Origin: Tumebacillus_A lipolyticus
GTDB lineage: Bacteria > Bacillota > Bacilli > Tumebacillales > Tumebacillaceae
NCBI RefSeq assembly: GCF_042682745.1
Contig: NZ_JBHUIO010000009.1
Span: forward strand, 186,001 to 250,000
Direction of reading: 5' to 3'
Length of the DNA: 64,000 bases
The notes below the pieces were generated by a model. That model was not told the DNA's origin and did no database searches. It saw nothing but the letters and a program-made list of their open reading frames with translations. A program made the translations under genes and the position numbers. Of the stretch, positions 15,182 to 23,377 are shown piece by piece. Position 1 is the first letter of the stretch. Every line of letters starts with the position of its first letter.

Positions 15182-16459
15182 ATGGAGAAATCAAATCGTT
15201 TGCAGGCGACGATCAGACTCCCCCAAGCGGTCGCTTTGTATGTCGGAGCGGTGCTCGGTTCGGGCGTGCTGCTCGTACCTGGCTTGGCTGCTGAGATCGC
15301 AGGGCCTGCCTCTTTGCTCGCTTGGGGATTGATGACGTTGCTCGTCCTCCCGATGGGCCTTTCGATGGGCCTGCTCGCCGCAAAGTTTCCGAGCGCAGGC
15401 GGCGTTTCGCATTTTGTCAGCAAAGCGTTTGGCGACAGGGCGGGCGCGGTCATCGGTTGGTTTTTCTTGATGTCCGTACCGATCGGTGCGCCGATCGCCG
15501 CCCTCACAGGAGCAGGCTACCTCACCACCGCATTGGGCGTTGGCGAAGAGATTCGCCTGCTGATCGCCATCCTGATGTTGATCGCCGGACTCCTGACCAA
15601 TCTGCTCGGCATGAAGGTAGCGGGCGGTGTGCAAGTCGGCGTGGTCGCGGCGATCATCTCCATCCTCCTGCTCGCCATCGCCGGAGCAGCTCCTAACGTT
15701 GAGGCGGAGCACTTTACACCGTTTCTCCCCAACGGGTGGATCAGCGTCGGGCAAGCGGCCGCCATCCTGTTCTGGTGCTTTATCGGCTGGGAAGCAGTGT
15801 CACACCTTTCGGAGGAGTTTGTCGATCCGGAGCGAGAAGCGATCAAAGGTGTGACGATCGCAGCGGTCATCGTCGGCATCTTGTATTTTCTAACGGCGCT
15901 CGCCACCGTCGGCACGCATGCCTACGGGGCGGCAGGCGTCTCCGAAGCGTCGCTCGTGTTGGTGATCGAACGGATCTTAGGTCGAAGCGGCGTCTATCTC
16001 GCCGGCTTTACCGGCGTGTTCATCTGCACGGCGACGATCATCGCCTATGTCGGGGCGATCTCCCGCCTCGCCTATTCGCTCGCCCAAAAAGGGGATGCCC
16101 CGAAAGCGCTCGGGATGCGGTCAAAGAAACACGGCACTCCGCTCGGAGGGCTGATCTTCCTCGCCCTTTGCTTTGTGCTGGTGCTGACTTTATACGCCAC
16201 CAAGACCGTCTCGTTGCACACTCTGATCCAGTTTCCGAATGCGACGTTTATCCTGACCTATCTAGGCGGCTGTGCGGCAGGTATCCGTCTCCTGAAGGGC
16301 AACAGGTGGGGAGTTCGCCTCTCTTGGCTGAGCTTCCTCCTGACGGCGCTGGTCTTCCCGTTTGTCGGTTGGGCGGTGCTCTACCCGCTCTTGATCGTCG
16401 CCGTGCTCTGGCTGGTCGATGCACGAAAGTCGGCCAAGCAAAAACGAACGACCAGCTGA
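15182..16459 (+). CDS. APC-family amino-acid permease/exporter (YjeH-like)
   Basis: This 425-residue membrane protein has about 12 hydrophobic segments. The first helix contains GAVLGSGVLLVPGLAA, the unwound-helix motif of the APC superfamily. Further segments, FPSAGGVSHFVSKAFGDRAG near 70-89 and FWCFIGWEAVSHLSEEFVDP near 196-215, resemble E. coli YjeH, an exporter of methionine and branched-chain amino acids. Direction and substrate are inferred. The ATG at 15182 has GGAG eight bases upstream, and the open frame further upstream is a shadow of the LysR gene. The divergent LysR gene is its probable regulator. Confidence 0.88.
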   Translation: MEKSNRLQATIRLPQAVALYVGAVLGSGVLLVPGLAAEIAGPASLLAWGLMTLLVLPMGLSMGLLAAKFPSAGGVSHFVSKAFGDRAGAVIGWFFLMSVPIGAPIAALTGAGYLTTALGVGEEIRLLIAILMLIAGLLTNLLGMKVAGGVQVGVVAAIISILLLAIAGAAPNVEAEHFTPFLPNGWISVGQAAAILFWCFIGWEAVSHLSEEFVDPEREAIKGVTIAAVIVGILYFLTALATVGTHAYGAAGVSEASLVLVIERILGRSGVYLAGFTGVFICTATIIAYVGAISRLAYSLAQKGDAPKALGMRSKKHGTPLGGLIFLALCFVLVLTLYATKTVSLHTLIQFPNATFILTYLGGCAAGIRLLKGNRWGVRLSWLSFLLTALVFPFVGWAVLYPLLIVAVLWLVDARKSAKQKRTTS

Positions 16460-16523
16460 GCTCTGAGCTGACACACGCTACATGCACTCGATCGATCGCG
16501 AAGCTGCAACAGCATCTATAAAC

Positions 16524-16563
16524 AAAACCGAGCGCGAGAAGATCTCTTCTCGCGCTCGGTTTT
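16524..16563. terminator. bidirectional terminator (permease / thyX)
   Basis: A perfect 18-bp stem beginning AAAACCGAGCGCGAGAAG has loop ATCT, with T tracts on both sides. It lies between the convergent permease and thyX genes. Confidence 0.93.
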
Positions 16564-16573
16564 ATTGTTCGCC

Positions 16574-17377
16574 TCAACCGACAGGATGTTTTTCTTTTCG
16601 CTCCAACATGCGCTCATAAGCGACAGCCAGACCGCTCTGCTCGTTCAACTCGATCACACCGCAGGTCTTCACTTCCGGGCAACCCACGTTTTGCATATAG
16701 CAAGGCATGTTCAGATCGCCAAACAGGAGCGGTGCCACTTTGATCAGTTGGTTCACCTCTTGGCGGCGGATCAGCCTGATCTCCTCTTGCGCGCGCAGGC
16801 ACAATCGCTTCATCGAATGATGTCGCCACGCCCATGCGTTTCGCGTATCGGTGTAGGTCGTCGCGATGCCGACCGGCAACACGGAGCGAGCTTTCTCCCC
16901 TTCGAGGATCTGCTCATCGGTCAGCTTGCTGTAGAGCTCGATCGCCTTCTCGTGCACATACTGCCACTGTTTCAATTCCTCTTCTCGGCCGGCGAGCAGC
17001 AGCTCCTTCGGCGTATAGTAGACCAGACTTCCATCGTCCGCTCGACAATAGCGCAGGCTGCGCTCATCAAATGAAGCGTGTCGAGCACGCAGATCCTGCC
17101 GTGCCACAAAGATCGGCACCTTTTTCACAAAGGAGAATACATTGTGCTCCAAAACTGTATTGTGCCCCGAATCCCGACAGTGCTCCACCACGCGTGCCGC
17201 CACTTTCGAACCGGGCTTGTACAGATCGGTGTCATAGCATAAGCTCGCCACATTCGCAGCAAACCAATCGGCATCTTCTGTCCACTGCACCAAGACCGAA
17301 GCAAGCATCGGCAACGCCTTGGACAGTTTAAGCGCCGTTGGGTACTCAACCCCTTTATAAGCAAAACGTACCGTCAC
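16574..17377 (-). CDS. thyX: flavin-dependent thymidylate synthase ThyX
   Basis: This 267-residue enzyme makes dTMP from dUMP with FAD and methylene-tetrahydrofolate. Family features are NTVLEHNVFSFVKKVPIFV at about 73-91, the ThyX signature region RARHASFDERSLRY at about 97-110, ARSVLPVGIATTYT near 162-175, and a C-terminal region with many His/Arg residues. The signature normally reads RHRxxSxNExSxRY. Here the second His is Ala and the Asn is Asp, a variant worth testing. The start is GTG with GGAGG eight bases upstream. No thyA is visible in the window. Confidence 0.9.
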   Translation of the reverse strand: MTVRFAYKGVEYPTALKLSKALPMLASVLVQWTEDADWFAANVASLCYDTDLYKPGSKVAARVVEHCRDSGHNTVLEHNVFSFVKKVPIFVARQDLRARHASFDERSLRYCRADDGSLVYYTPKELLLAGREEELKQWQYVHEKAIELYSKLTDEQILEGEKARSVLPVGIATTYTDTRNAWAWRHHSMKRLCLRAQEEIRLIRRQEVNQLIKVAPLLFGDLNMPCYMQNVGCPEVKTCGVIELNEQSGLAVAYERMLERKEKHPVG

Positions 17378-17407
17378 GTCGTTCTCCTCCCCGCATCTCC
17401 CAGAAGT

Positions 17408-17800
17408 CTAGTCGCTGACATTCAGTTTCACATGAGTCGACTCAGTTCCCTGATCTCGCTTTACCCGGATATGGGCGACCCAAGTTCCGGACATCGGAAA
17501 CGCTCCCTCTCCTTTATACATGCCAGGTGCGTTTTCCTGCATCTTCACCTCATTGTCCCCATGATCCATCTCCTGCATCTCCAGATGAAGCGAGACGCTC
17601 GCCTTTTCAACCGGTTGTCCATTTTCAGTCAAGCTGACCTGAAAGGTGGTCGGTCGATCAGCTTGCGGGACTTCTGGCACCGTCTTCACCTCGACGGAAA
17701 TTCCTGCTTTGACCGCCATCTGCCCACTGTCAGCACGTCCACATCCGTAAGCCGATCCGAGCAACAGGCAAAGAATCAAAATTCCTATTCGTAGTCGCAT
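17408..17800 (-). CDS. YtkA/FixH-like lipoprotein
   Basis: This 130-residue exported lipoprotein has a signal peptide LRIGILILCLLLGSAYGC, whose Cys18-19 region is the lipidation site (lipobox AYGC). The mature part is one immunoglobulin-like beta-domain with HLEMQEMDHGD, a pattern of Met, His and acidic residues found in YtkA-like proteins. That pattern is suggestive of copper or heavy-metal binding, but metal binding is inference. The start at 17800 is preferred over those at 17857 and 17818 because GAGG lies eight bases upstream and the signal peptide then has a normal length. Confidence 0.8.
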   Translation of the reverse strand: MRLRIGILILCLLLGSAYGCGRADSGQMAVKAGISVEVKTVPEVPQADRPTTFQVSLTENGQPVEKASVSLHLEMQEMDHGDNEVKMQENAPGMYKGEGAFPMSGTWVAHIRVKRDQGTESTHVKLNVSD

Positions 17801-17895
17801 CGAAAAAACCTCTTTCATCTTAACAAAAAGATTCCACCTGAGAAACGCATTCCTCACTGGAATCCTTTACCATACTGAGCTACATTATTCGTCGA

Positions 17896-18039
17896 TCAAG
17901 CTCTGCTTGTACGTTTCTCGCACAGGCCAAGCGGCAACTTCTCCCCGTTTGGAAAGGTGCGAAACCCAGTTCGAAACAGCTTTGCAGCCGTTGTCTCCTC
18001 AAGGTGATGGGCAAGTTGGCAAGATAAGCAGAAATACAT
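17896..18039 (-). CDS. possible 47-residue Cys-containing protein
   Basis: A small open frame starts MYFCLSCQLAHHLEE and ends LCEKRTSRA; it has a CxxC pair followed by HH and a distal Cys. AAAAAGGGGG lies about 12 bases upstream, which is a long distance, and a TATAAT (18084-18089 on the minus strand) could drive it. It is unrecognised. It occupies the middle of the 380-bp divergent region 17801-18181, which otherwise holds only promoter-like sequences. Confidence 0.35.
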   Translation of the reverse strand: MYFCLSCQLAHHLEETTAAKLFRTGFRTFPNGEKLPLGLCEKRTSRA

Positions 18040-18120
18040 GATGATGGTGCGCCCCCTTTTTCCGACAAAAAACGACATTATACATTATAGACGGATGGGC
18101 ACCGAGGAAAGTTTCACCTC

Positions 18121-18129
18121 TGCTAAAAT
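18121..18129 (+). promoter_or_regulatory. extended -10 promoter for the 18182 gene
   Basis: TGCTAAAAT fits the TGnTATAAT extended -10 form about 50 bp before the start codon. The -35 position is poor. A TTGACG at 18136 has no good partner -10. Confidence 0.35.
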
Positions 18130-18181
18130 TATTTTTTGACGGGTACCCTACAAAACGAGTACAGACGAAAGGTGGGGTTCG

Positions 18182-18376
18182 ATGACCAACCATAAGGACA
18201 TCTTCCGAAACAAAGTCGACTTTGCCAACGAAGAGTTCGCCACCGAGCTGTACAAGCCCAAAGGGATTCCACGCCCACGGGAGTACAAGTCGCAAAAGGG
18301 TCAGTACAACAGACACGAGTTTACGCACAAAGCGCTGAAGCGCCAAATGCATGACAAGCTCGGCTGGGAGAACTAG
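18182..18376 (+). CDS. conserved-looking 64-residue hypothetical protein
   Basis: This small, highly charged, soluble protein (MTNHKDIFRNKVDFANEEF at the start, KRQMHDKLGWEN at the end) has no Cys and no hydrophobic segment. GGTGGGG lies four bases before the ATG, an extended -10 promoter is upstream and a strong terminator is downstream, so it appears to be a real monocistronic gene. The family is not recognised. The size and charge would suit a small spore or nucleic-acid-associated protein, but nothing in the sequence shows this. Confidence 0.7.
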   Translation: MTNHKDIFRNKVDFANEEFATELYKPKGIPRPREYKSQKGQYNRHEFTHKALKRQMHDKLGWEN

Positions 18377-18397
18377 CTGCCCGCTTGCCGCTTGATG

Positions 18398-18433
18398 AAA
18401 GACCCGCGCACCTGTCAGGGAGCGCGGGTCTTT
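18398..18433 (+). terminator. terminator of the 64-residue gene
   Basis: AAAGACCCGCGC pairs with GCGCGGGTCTTT around a 12-base loop and is followed by TTCC. The convergent MBL gene ends just beyond it. Confidence 0.8.
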
Positions 18434-18442
18434 TCCTCAGGC

Positions 18443-19183
18443 TCACACGATGTCGTAGACGTCCCCTTGTTTGGCGATCAGCACATCCCGACCAAACTCC
18501 GCTGCCGCCTCTTGCTGTAACAGAGAACGGTCATACTCAGGATAAAAATGGGTCAGGCACAGCTGTTTCACCCCGACGCGCTTGCCGATCTCCCCCACTT
18601 CTTTCGCCGTGAGATGTCCGATCTCCGCAGGGCCTTTATCCTGCTCCAACCAAGACGCTTCACAGAGAAAAAAGTCGGCCCCTGCTGCCAACTGCTCCAA
18701 GCTCGGGGAAGGGCCAGAATCGCCGGAGAAGACAAAGCGTTTGCCCGCATGCTCGGCCGACACTGCCAAACAGGGAATCGCATGATTCGTATCTGCGAAC
18801 GTAAATTTCATTCCGCACAGTTCGAGCGTCGAATCTTTGCTGAGCGGTACAGCAGCTACATGTCCATCCAGCCCTACTTTTTCAAATTCGATCGCCGGGG
18901 CACCGTTCGCATACACGGTGATCGGCTCTTGGCGCAACCCCTGCAGACGATGAATCATCACCGCATACTGCAACACGTTCAGATCGCTGATATGGTCTGC
19001 ATGATGATGCGTGATGATCACCGCATCAAGATCTGCTACGCGAATGTGCTTGGTCAACTCGGCCAGCACACCGCTTCCGCAGTCGATCAGCACATTTCCC
19101 TGATCGGTAGAGAGCAAAAAGCCGGTCGTCGCTCCACCTGGAGCAGGATATGGGCCCGTTTCGCCCAGGACACGCAATTTCAT
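18443..19183 (-). CDS. MBL-fold metallo-hydrolase (YhfI/RNase Z-like)
   Basis: This 246-residue metallo-beta-lactamase-fold enzyme has the metal motif THHHADH at 58-64, preceded by LIDCGSGV at 32-39. The following HAIPCLAVSAEHAGKRFVF, FSGDSG near 152 and THFYPEYD near 211 are typical of the RNase Z-related YhfI group, whose substrates are not established. AAGGGG lies eight bases before the ATG. It starts four bases after the end of mnmH and may be co-transcribed, but a functional link is not clear. Confidence 0.88.
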   Translation of the reverse strand: MKLRVLGETGPYPAPGGATTGFLLSTDQGNVLIDCGSGVLAELTKHIRVADLDAVIITHHHADHISDLNVLQYAVMIHRLQGLRQEPITVYANGAPAIEFEKVGLDGHVAAVPLSKDSTLELCGMKFTFADTNHAIPCLAVSAEHAGKRFVFSGDSGPSPSLEQLAAGADFFLCEASWLEQDKGPAEIGHLTAKEVGEIGKRVGVKQLCLTHFYPEYDRSLLQQEAAAEFGRDVLIAKQGDVYDIV

Positions 19184-19186
19184 CGT

Positions 19187-20275
19187 TTACACCCCTTCAC
19201 TTACTGTCAACGCATCTGCTGCGTTGATCGTACCAAGCTCGTCCGCCAAACGTTCCAATCGACCGACCGCTTGGAGGAGGTCGACCGCATCGATTTTGAG
19301 CATCTCCGTTCGATAGGTCCGCAGCTTGTGCTCGTACTTTGGATCATAATAGTTCTGCAACAATTGTGCGCAGAGCTGCTCGTACTGCTTCGCTTCGAGC
19401 AGCTCTTCAAACAGATCGCTCTGATCGCGAGACACTCGCCGCTTGATCGAGCTCAGCGCTTCCCGAAATTGTTCGATCATCTTGTCTTCATCGCCGAGCA
19501 CATAGTCTTCCACCAAGCGAGCAACCCGCTCCTGAAGCGGAGCTTCGATCAGCACATGGTACCCGTTGCGCTTGTCCGCTTCCAGCCAATCGGGCAGCAC
19601 CGCCCGACCGATGCGCTTGCTTTCCGCCTCCAGAAACACGGGGCGAGCGTGTTCGAGCGCTCGCAGTTCTTCCCAAAGCATCGCATCGAACGTCTTCTGG
19701 TTGTGCGCTTCCCCTAGCCCGATTCTGCCAAACACAGACCCGCGATGGTTGGCCATCCGCTCCAGATCGAGCACCTGATGCCCACTCTCTTTCAGCATCG
19801 CCAGCAACCTCGTCTTGCCTACGCCGGTGTTGCCATGCAAGACGATCACTCGACTCTTGATGCCCGCATATTCGCTTAGCTCGTTCATCACCAGCTGGCG
19901 ATAGGCGCGATACCCACCTTTGAGCCGGACGATCGGATATTTTAACAAGGACATGAACGTGCATGCTGCGTAGCTTCTCATGCCGCCACGCCAACAGAAG
20001 ATCACCAGCTCGCCGCGATCCATCAGCGCTTCCATCTGTTCGACGATCTGCGGAATTTTCGGAGAGACGGTCAACATGGCCAATCGCCTCGCCGCCGCAG
20101 GACTTTGTTGTTTGTACACCGTTCCGATCATCGCCCGCTCTTCGTCAGTAAAGAGCGGAACATTCACACTGCCCGGGATCGTTCCTTCATGAAATTCTTT
20201 TGGGGAGCGCACATCGATCAACACCCGCCCCGCCGCTTCATGGAGCCGATCTACTGATATCTCCTGAAATGCCAT
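19187..20275 (-). CDS. mnmH: tRNA 2-selenouridine synthase
   Basis: MnmH (SelU/YbbB) replaces sulfur by selenium in the wobble 2-thiouridine of tRNA using selenophosphate, through a geranylated intermediate. The 362-residue protein has an N-terminal rhodanese domain with DVRSPKEF at 21-28 and catalytic Cys94 in CWRGGMRS, then a P-loop domain with GNTGVGKT at 148-155. This is the normal two-domain order and length. No selD (selenophosphate synthetase) is in the window, so selenium use depends on genes elsewhere. GGGAG precedes the ATG. It lies between pduL and the MBL gene on the same strand. Confidence 0.93.
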   Translation of the reverse strand: MAFQEISVDRLHEAAGRVLIDVRSPKEFHEGTIPGSVNVPLFTDEERAMIGTVYKQQSPAAARRLAMLTVSPKIPQIVEQMEALMDRGELVIFCWRGGMRSYAACTFMSLLKYPIVRLKGGYRAYRQLVMNELSEYAGIKSRVIVLHGNTGVGKTRLLAMLKESGHQVLDLERMANHRGSVFGRIGLGEAHNQKTFDAMLWEELRALEHARPVFLEAESKRIGRAVLPDWLEADKRNGYHVLIEAPLQERVARLVEDYVLGDEDKMIEQFREALSSIKRRVSRDQSDLFEELLEAKQYEQLCAQLLQNYYDPKYEHKLRTYRTEMLKIDAVDLLQAVGRLERLADELGTINAADALTVSEGV

Positions 20276-20288
20276 ACCTGCTCTCCCA

Positions 20289-20933
20289 TCACTTTCCTAC
20301 ATGTTCTGAATACGACTTCACAGGCTCACGGTCAGATTGTGGTGCCTGCCATCTCGGTTCTTCATGGACTTCCACAACTTCGACCTCATCACCGTTGTGC
20401 AGCCCGGCTGCGTTCGCCTCATCCGTATCAAGATGAAAATCGAGACGGTAGGAGCGGCTCACCCTGGCCACGACATGATTGAAGATCAGGCCTCGCTCAC
20501 CCTGAGCCTGCAGATCAAGCTCATCTCCGTTATGAACTCCAAACTTTCTGGCGTCCTCCTCGGAAAAATGCACATGTCTTGCTGCGACGATCACGCCCTC
20601 TTGTAGTTCCAGATACCCTTTGGGGCCGATCAGCAGCAAACCTGTGCTGCCTTCGATGTGACCCGATTCGCGGACAGGCGGATCAACGCCAAGCTTCACC
20701 GCGTCTGTCTTCGAGATTTCAACTTGGGTGTGCGGACGCACCGGACCTAAGATTCGCACTCGCTCGATCGTGGCGCGCGGGCCCTTTAGGTCGACCGTCT
20801 CCTCGGCCGCATACTGACCGGGTTGGGACAGCTCTTTTTTCGGATGCAGGGTAGCCCCTTGACCAAAGAGCGTCTCCAGATCCGCTTGGCTCACATGAAC
20901 ATGTCGCGCCGAAACGCCTACGGGAATATTCAT
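20289..20933 (-). CDS. pduL: phosphate propanoyltransferase, PduL type
   Basis: PduL interconverts acyl-CoA and acyl phosphate. The 214-residue protein shows the zinc-binding repeats SARHVH at 8-13 and AARHVHF near 118-124, GSTGLLLIGPKG near 95-106, and HLDTDEANAAGL near 167-178. The residues past about 190 form a hydrophilic tail. It lacks the short N-terminal helix used for microcompartment targeting, and no shell genes are near, so it probably serves cytosolic acetate or propionate metabolism. GGGGGAG is upstream of the ATG. It begins beyond the terminator of the PHP gene. Confidence 0.9.
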   Translation of the reverse strand: MNIPVGVSARHVHVSQADLETLFGQGATLHPKKELSQPGQYAAEETVDLKGPRATIERVRILGPVRPHTQVEISKTDAVKLGVDPPVRESGHIEGSTGLLLIGPKGYLELQEGVIVAARHVHFSEEDARKFGVHNGDELDLQAQGERGLIFNHVVARVSRSYRLDFHLDTDEANAAGLHNGDEVEVVEVHEEPRWQAPQSDREPVKSYSEHVGK

Positions 20934-21018
20934 CCAGATCTCCCCCTCATTATAGCGAAGTCCAGTCTAGGCGACAATTTCAAACGTAGTCTGCCCCGTC
21001 CGTCCGCTTCACAATCAA

Positions 21019-21047
21019 AAAGGCCACCTGCAATCGCAGGTGACCTT
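21019..21047 (-). terminator. terminator of the PHP gene
   Basis: AAGGTCACCTGC pairs with GCAGGTGGCCTT around GATT on the minus strand (one T-G pair) and is followed by TTTGATT. Confidence 0.8.
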
Positions 21048-21063
21048 GGTCGAACCGAGCAGC

Positions 21064-21894
21064 TTATGACCACCCTTTATAGGTGGCATGTTTTTGCAAT
21101 GCCTCTACCACATCGTACGACACGTGTACCGATCCTAACTCACCGCGATGCTCCGCACCCGCTCCATGAAAATCGGAGCCGCCCGTCACCAACAGCCCGT
21201 GCTGGCTCGCCAGCTGTTCATAATGGTCGCGCTTCTCCAGCGGGTGGTCAGGATGATGCGCTTCCAGCCCGACCAATCCGAGCGGCACCAGCGTATCGAA
21301 CAGATAGTCCTTGCCGACCAGCCCTGGGTGTGCGACAACTGGGCTGCCCCCAGCCTGCACGATCAGGCGCACCGCATCTTCCGGCGTCACTTTTAACCGC
21401 GGGACATAGCCGAGTTTTCCCGCACCTAAATACCGATCAAACGCTTCCGGAAGGTCTTGGACATACCCTTTGCGGATCAGAACGCGAGCGATATGCGGAC
21501 GCCCGACCGCACCCTGCGCTTCGGCAAGCACTTCCTCTTTGGTGATTGCAATTCCGCCTTCTTGAAGGCGAGCGATCATCTTGTCGAGGCGATTCAGTCG
21601 ATCCTCTCTCATTCGATCGGTCAGCGCGATCAATTCCTCATCGGTCGGATCATAATAATAGCCGAGCACATGCACTTCCTTTCCTTCGAACGTCGTGCTG
21701 AGCTCAATGCCTGGCACCACTTCAACGCCAAACTCCTTCCCGGCTGCGATCGCTTCCAGCAGACCATTTGTCGTATCATGATCGGTGATGGCGACAGCGC
21801 GTAGCCCATTTCTCTTGGCCAGCGCGACCAGTTCGCGCGGCGAGAACGTACCATCGCTTGCTGTTGTATGTGCATGAAGATCCGCTTTTTGCAT
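21064..21894 (-). CDS. PHP-domain phosphoesterase (nucleoside 3',5'-bisphosphate phosphatase-like)
   Basis: This 276-residue enzyme belongs to the PHP family near YciV/RnaAM (COG0613). Metal ligands are visible in DLHAHTTASDG at 5-15, ITDHDTT at 36-42, the Glu in VPGIELS near 60, VVAHPG near 190 and SDFHG near 241. Relatives remove phosphate from 3',5'-bisphosphonucleotides or trim short RNA ends. GGAG lies before the ATG. It follows the dipeptidase gene by six bases, so the two are probably one transcript. Confidence 0.9.
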   Translation of the reverse strand: MQKADLHAHTTASDGTFSPRELVALAKRNGLRAVAITDHDTTNGLLEAIAAGKEFGVEVVPGIELSTTFEGKEVHVLGYYYDPTDEELIALTDRMREDRLNRLDKMIARLQEGGIAITKEEVLAEAQGAVGRPHIARVLIRKGYVQDLPEAFDRYLGAGKLGYVPRLKVTPEDAVRLIVQAGGSPVVAHPGLVGKDYLFDTLVPLGLVGLEAHHPDHPLEKRDHYEQLASQHGLLVTGGSDFHGAGAEHRGELGSVHVSYDVVEALQKHATYKGWS

Positions 21895-21900
21895 GTCGAT

Positions 21901-22851
21901 CTACTCCTTCAAGATACTGTCGATCACTCGCTTAAAGTTTCCGCCCATGATCTTCTTCATAACCGCTTCCCCATACGTTTTCAACAGGCGCTCCTGGAAG
22001 TTGGGGAGATCTCCACCGTGGCGCAAATCGGTCAGTGTGCGCTCAATGCCATCAAAATCAGAACCGATGCCGAGATGGTCTTCACCGCCCAGTTCGAGCA
22101 CATGATCGACATGGCGCATCAGGTCGTCGATCGACACAGTGCCAACACCCACAAACATCGGCACAAAGGTGATGCCGACCAGACCGCCCGTCTTAAACAG
22201 AGCGCGCAGCTGATCATCTGTCAGGTTGCGCGGATGGTCGTGAATCTTTCTCGCGTTCGCATGTGAGGCGATCACCGGCGCTTGGGCGATCTCGATCAGG
22301 TCCCAAAAGCCTTTCTGACCGAGGTGAGCGACATCGACGATCATGCCCAGTCGATTCATCTCCCGCACCACTTCGCGCCCAAAGTCGGTCAGCCCGCGAT
22401 CCACCCGTTCACCACAGCCGTCCGCGATGCAGTTGCCCTGATTCCACGTCATGCCCATCGCGCGCACTCCGAGCCGGTACATGGTGTGCAAGATTCTCAG
22501 ATCGGACTGGATGCAATCGCCACCTTCGATCGATAACAGGCCCGATCGATATCCGGCAGCCATGTTTCGCTCCAGATCGCCTTTTTTCAAGACCGGTCGA
22601 ATCTTTCCGCCGCCCACCACTTCCGCATTGAATTGTTCGATCATGCTCAGATGCATTTTCAGCTGTTCGGCTGGCGAATATTTCGGCTCAGCGAACAGCA
22701 CAAAAAACTGCAGGTCGATGCCCGCTTGCACGATCCGGTCATAGTTCAGATGCAGGTTGCTCTTGTCTTCATAAAAACGCAACCCTTCCTTCTCCATACG
22801 ATACAATATATCCGCATGACCATCGATGATTAACGTCTTCTCGTCGCTCAT
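21901..22851 (-). CDS. M19-family dipeptidase
   Basis: This zinc dipeptidase of the renal/membrane dipeptidase family has about 316 residues. Zn ligands are recognisable in IDGHADILYR near 9-18, the bridging Glu in SIEGGDC near 106, DVAHLGQKGFWD near 172, ASHANARKIHDHPRNL near 193 and IGSDFDGIE near 262. It cleaves short peptides, sometimes with D-residues, which could matter in spore wall recycling; the latter is inference. The ATG at 22851 is chosen because the earlier ATG at 22860 is fused to the GGGG ribosome site. It is located downstream of the spoVS terminator. Confidence 0.92.
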   Translation of the reverse strand: MSDEKTLIIDGHADILYRMEKEGLRFYEDKSNLHLNYDRIVQAGIDLQFFVLFAEPKYSPAEQLKMHLSMIEQFNAEVVGGGKIRPVLKKGDLERNMAAGYRSGLLSIEGGDCIQSDLRILHTMYRLGVRAMGMTWNQGNCIADGCGERVDRGLTDFGREVVREMNRLGMIVDVAHLGQKGFWDLIEIAQAPVIASHANARKIHDHPRNLTDDQLRALFKTGGLVGITFVPMFVGVGTVSIDDLMRHVDHVLELGGEDHLGIGSDFDGIERTLTDLRHGGDLPNFQERLLKTYGEAVMKKIMGGNFKRVIDSILKE

Positions 22852-22902
22852 GTGCGTCATCCCCTTTTGCCTAGTGTAAGATGTGCTTCGCGTTCGAATA
22901 TG

Positions 22903-22933
22903 AAAAAACCTGCTTATCGCGTAGATAAACAGG
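22903..22933 (-). terminator. spoVS terminator
   Basis: A 10-bp stem (CCTGTTTATC with GATAAGCAGG, one T-G) has loop TACGC and is followed by TTTTTTC on the minus strand. Confidence 0.82.
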
Positions 22934-22970
22934 ATGCAGATAAAGTTATGAGTAGCATATAAGTTCTCTC

Positions 22971-23231
22971 TTACCTCGGTTCGACAATCAGTTTGATTGC
23001 GGTTCGCTCTTCGCCATCAATGATGATATCAGTAAAAGCGGGGATGCAGATGAGGTCTACTCCGCTCGGTGCCACAAACCCCCGTGCAATCGCCACAGCC
23101 TTCACAGCCTGATTGAGTGCGCCCGCCCCGATCGCTTGAATCTCAGCATTGCCCCGCTCGCGAAGGACTCCTGCCAATGCTCCAGCTACAGAATTAGGGT
23201 TGGATTTTGCTGAAACTTTTAATACATCCAC
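22971..23231 (-). CDS. spoVS: stage V sporulation protein S
   Basis: SpoVS is an 86-residue Alba-like protein that in B. subtilis influences septation and later coat and cortex steps. The sequence is strongly conserved: LKVSAKSNPNSVAGALAG near the start and AIGAGALNQAVKAVAIARG near 34-52. The start is GTG, set by AAAGGAGGT seven bases upstream. A very good sigma-H promoter lies 50-80 bp upstream, as known for B. subtilis spoVS. It follows ymdB on the same strand, the usual order, but has its own promoter and terminator. Confidence 0.97.
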   Translation of the reverse strand: MDVLKVSAKSNPNSVAGALAGVLRERGNAEIQAIGAGALNQAVKAVAIARGFVAPSGVDLICIPAFTDIIIDGEERTAIKLIVEPR

Positions 23232-23279
23232 TTCAAGTACCTCCTTTAGAATGGATCGTTAGGTTAGGACACTTTATCT

Positions 23280-23308
23280 ATATTCGCGCAGGGCAAAATA
23301 ATTCCTTC
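23280..23308 (-). promoter_or_regulatory. sigma-H promoter of spoVS
   Basis: On the minus strand GAAGGAATT and CGCGAATAT are spaced as in sigma-H promoters (AGGAwwT, about 13 bp, GAAT). It would start transcription at the onset of sporulation, consistent with the known control of spoVS. Confidence 0.8.
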
Positions 23309-23377
23309 TGAAAAACGTGAAATTTTCTCAAAATTCCACCATAGATCATTAAAGGAAGGTAGAAGTGTTGTTTTAAT

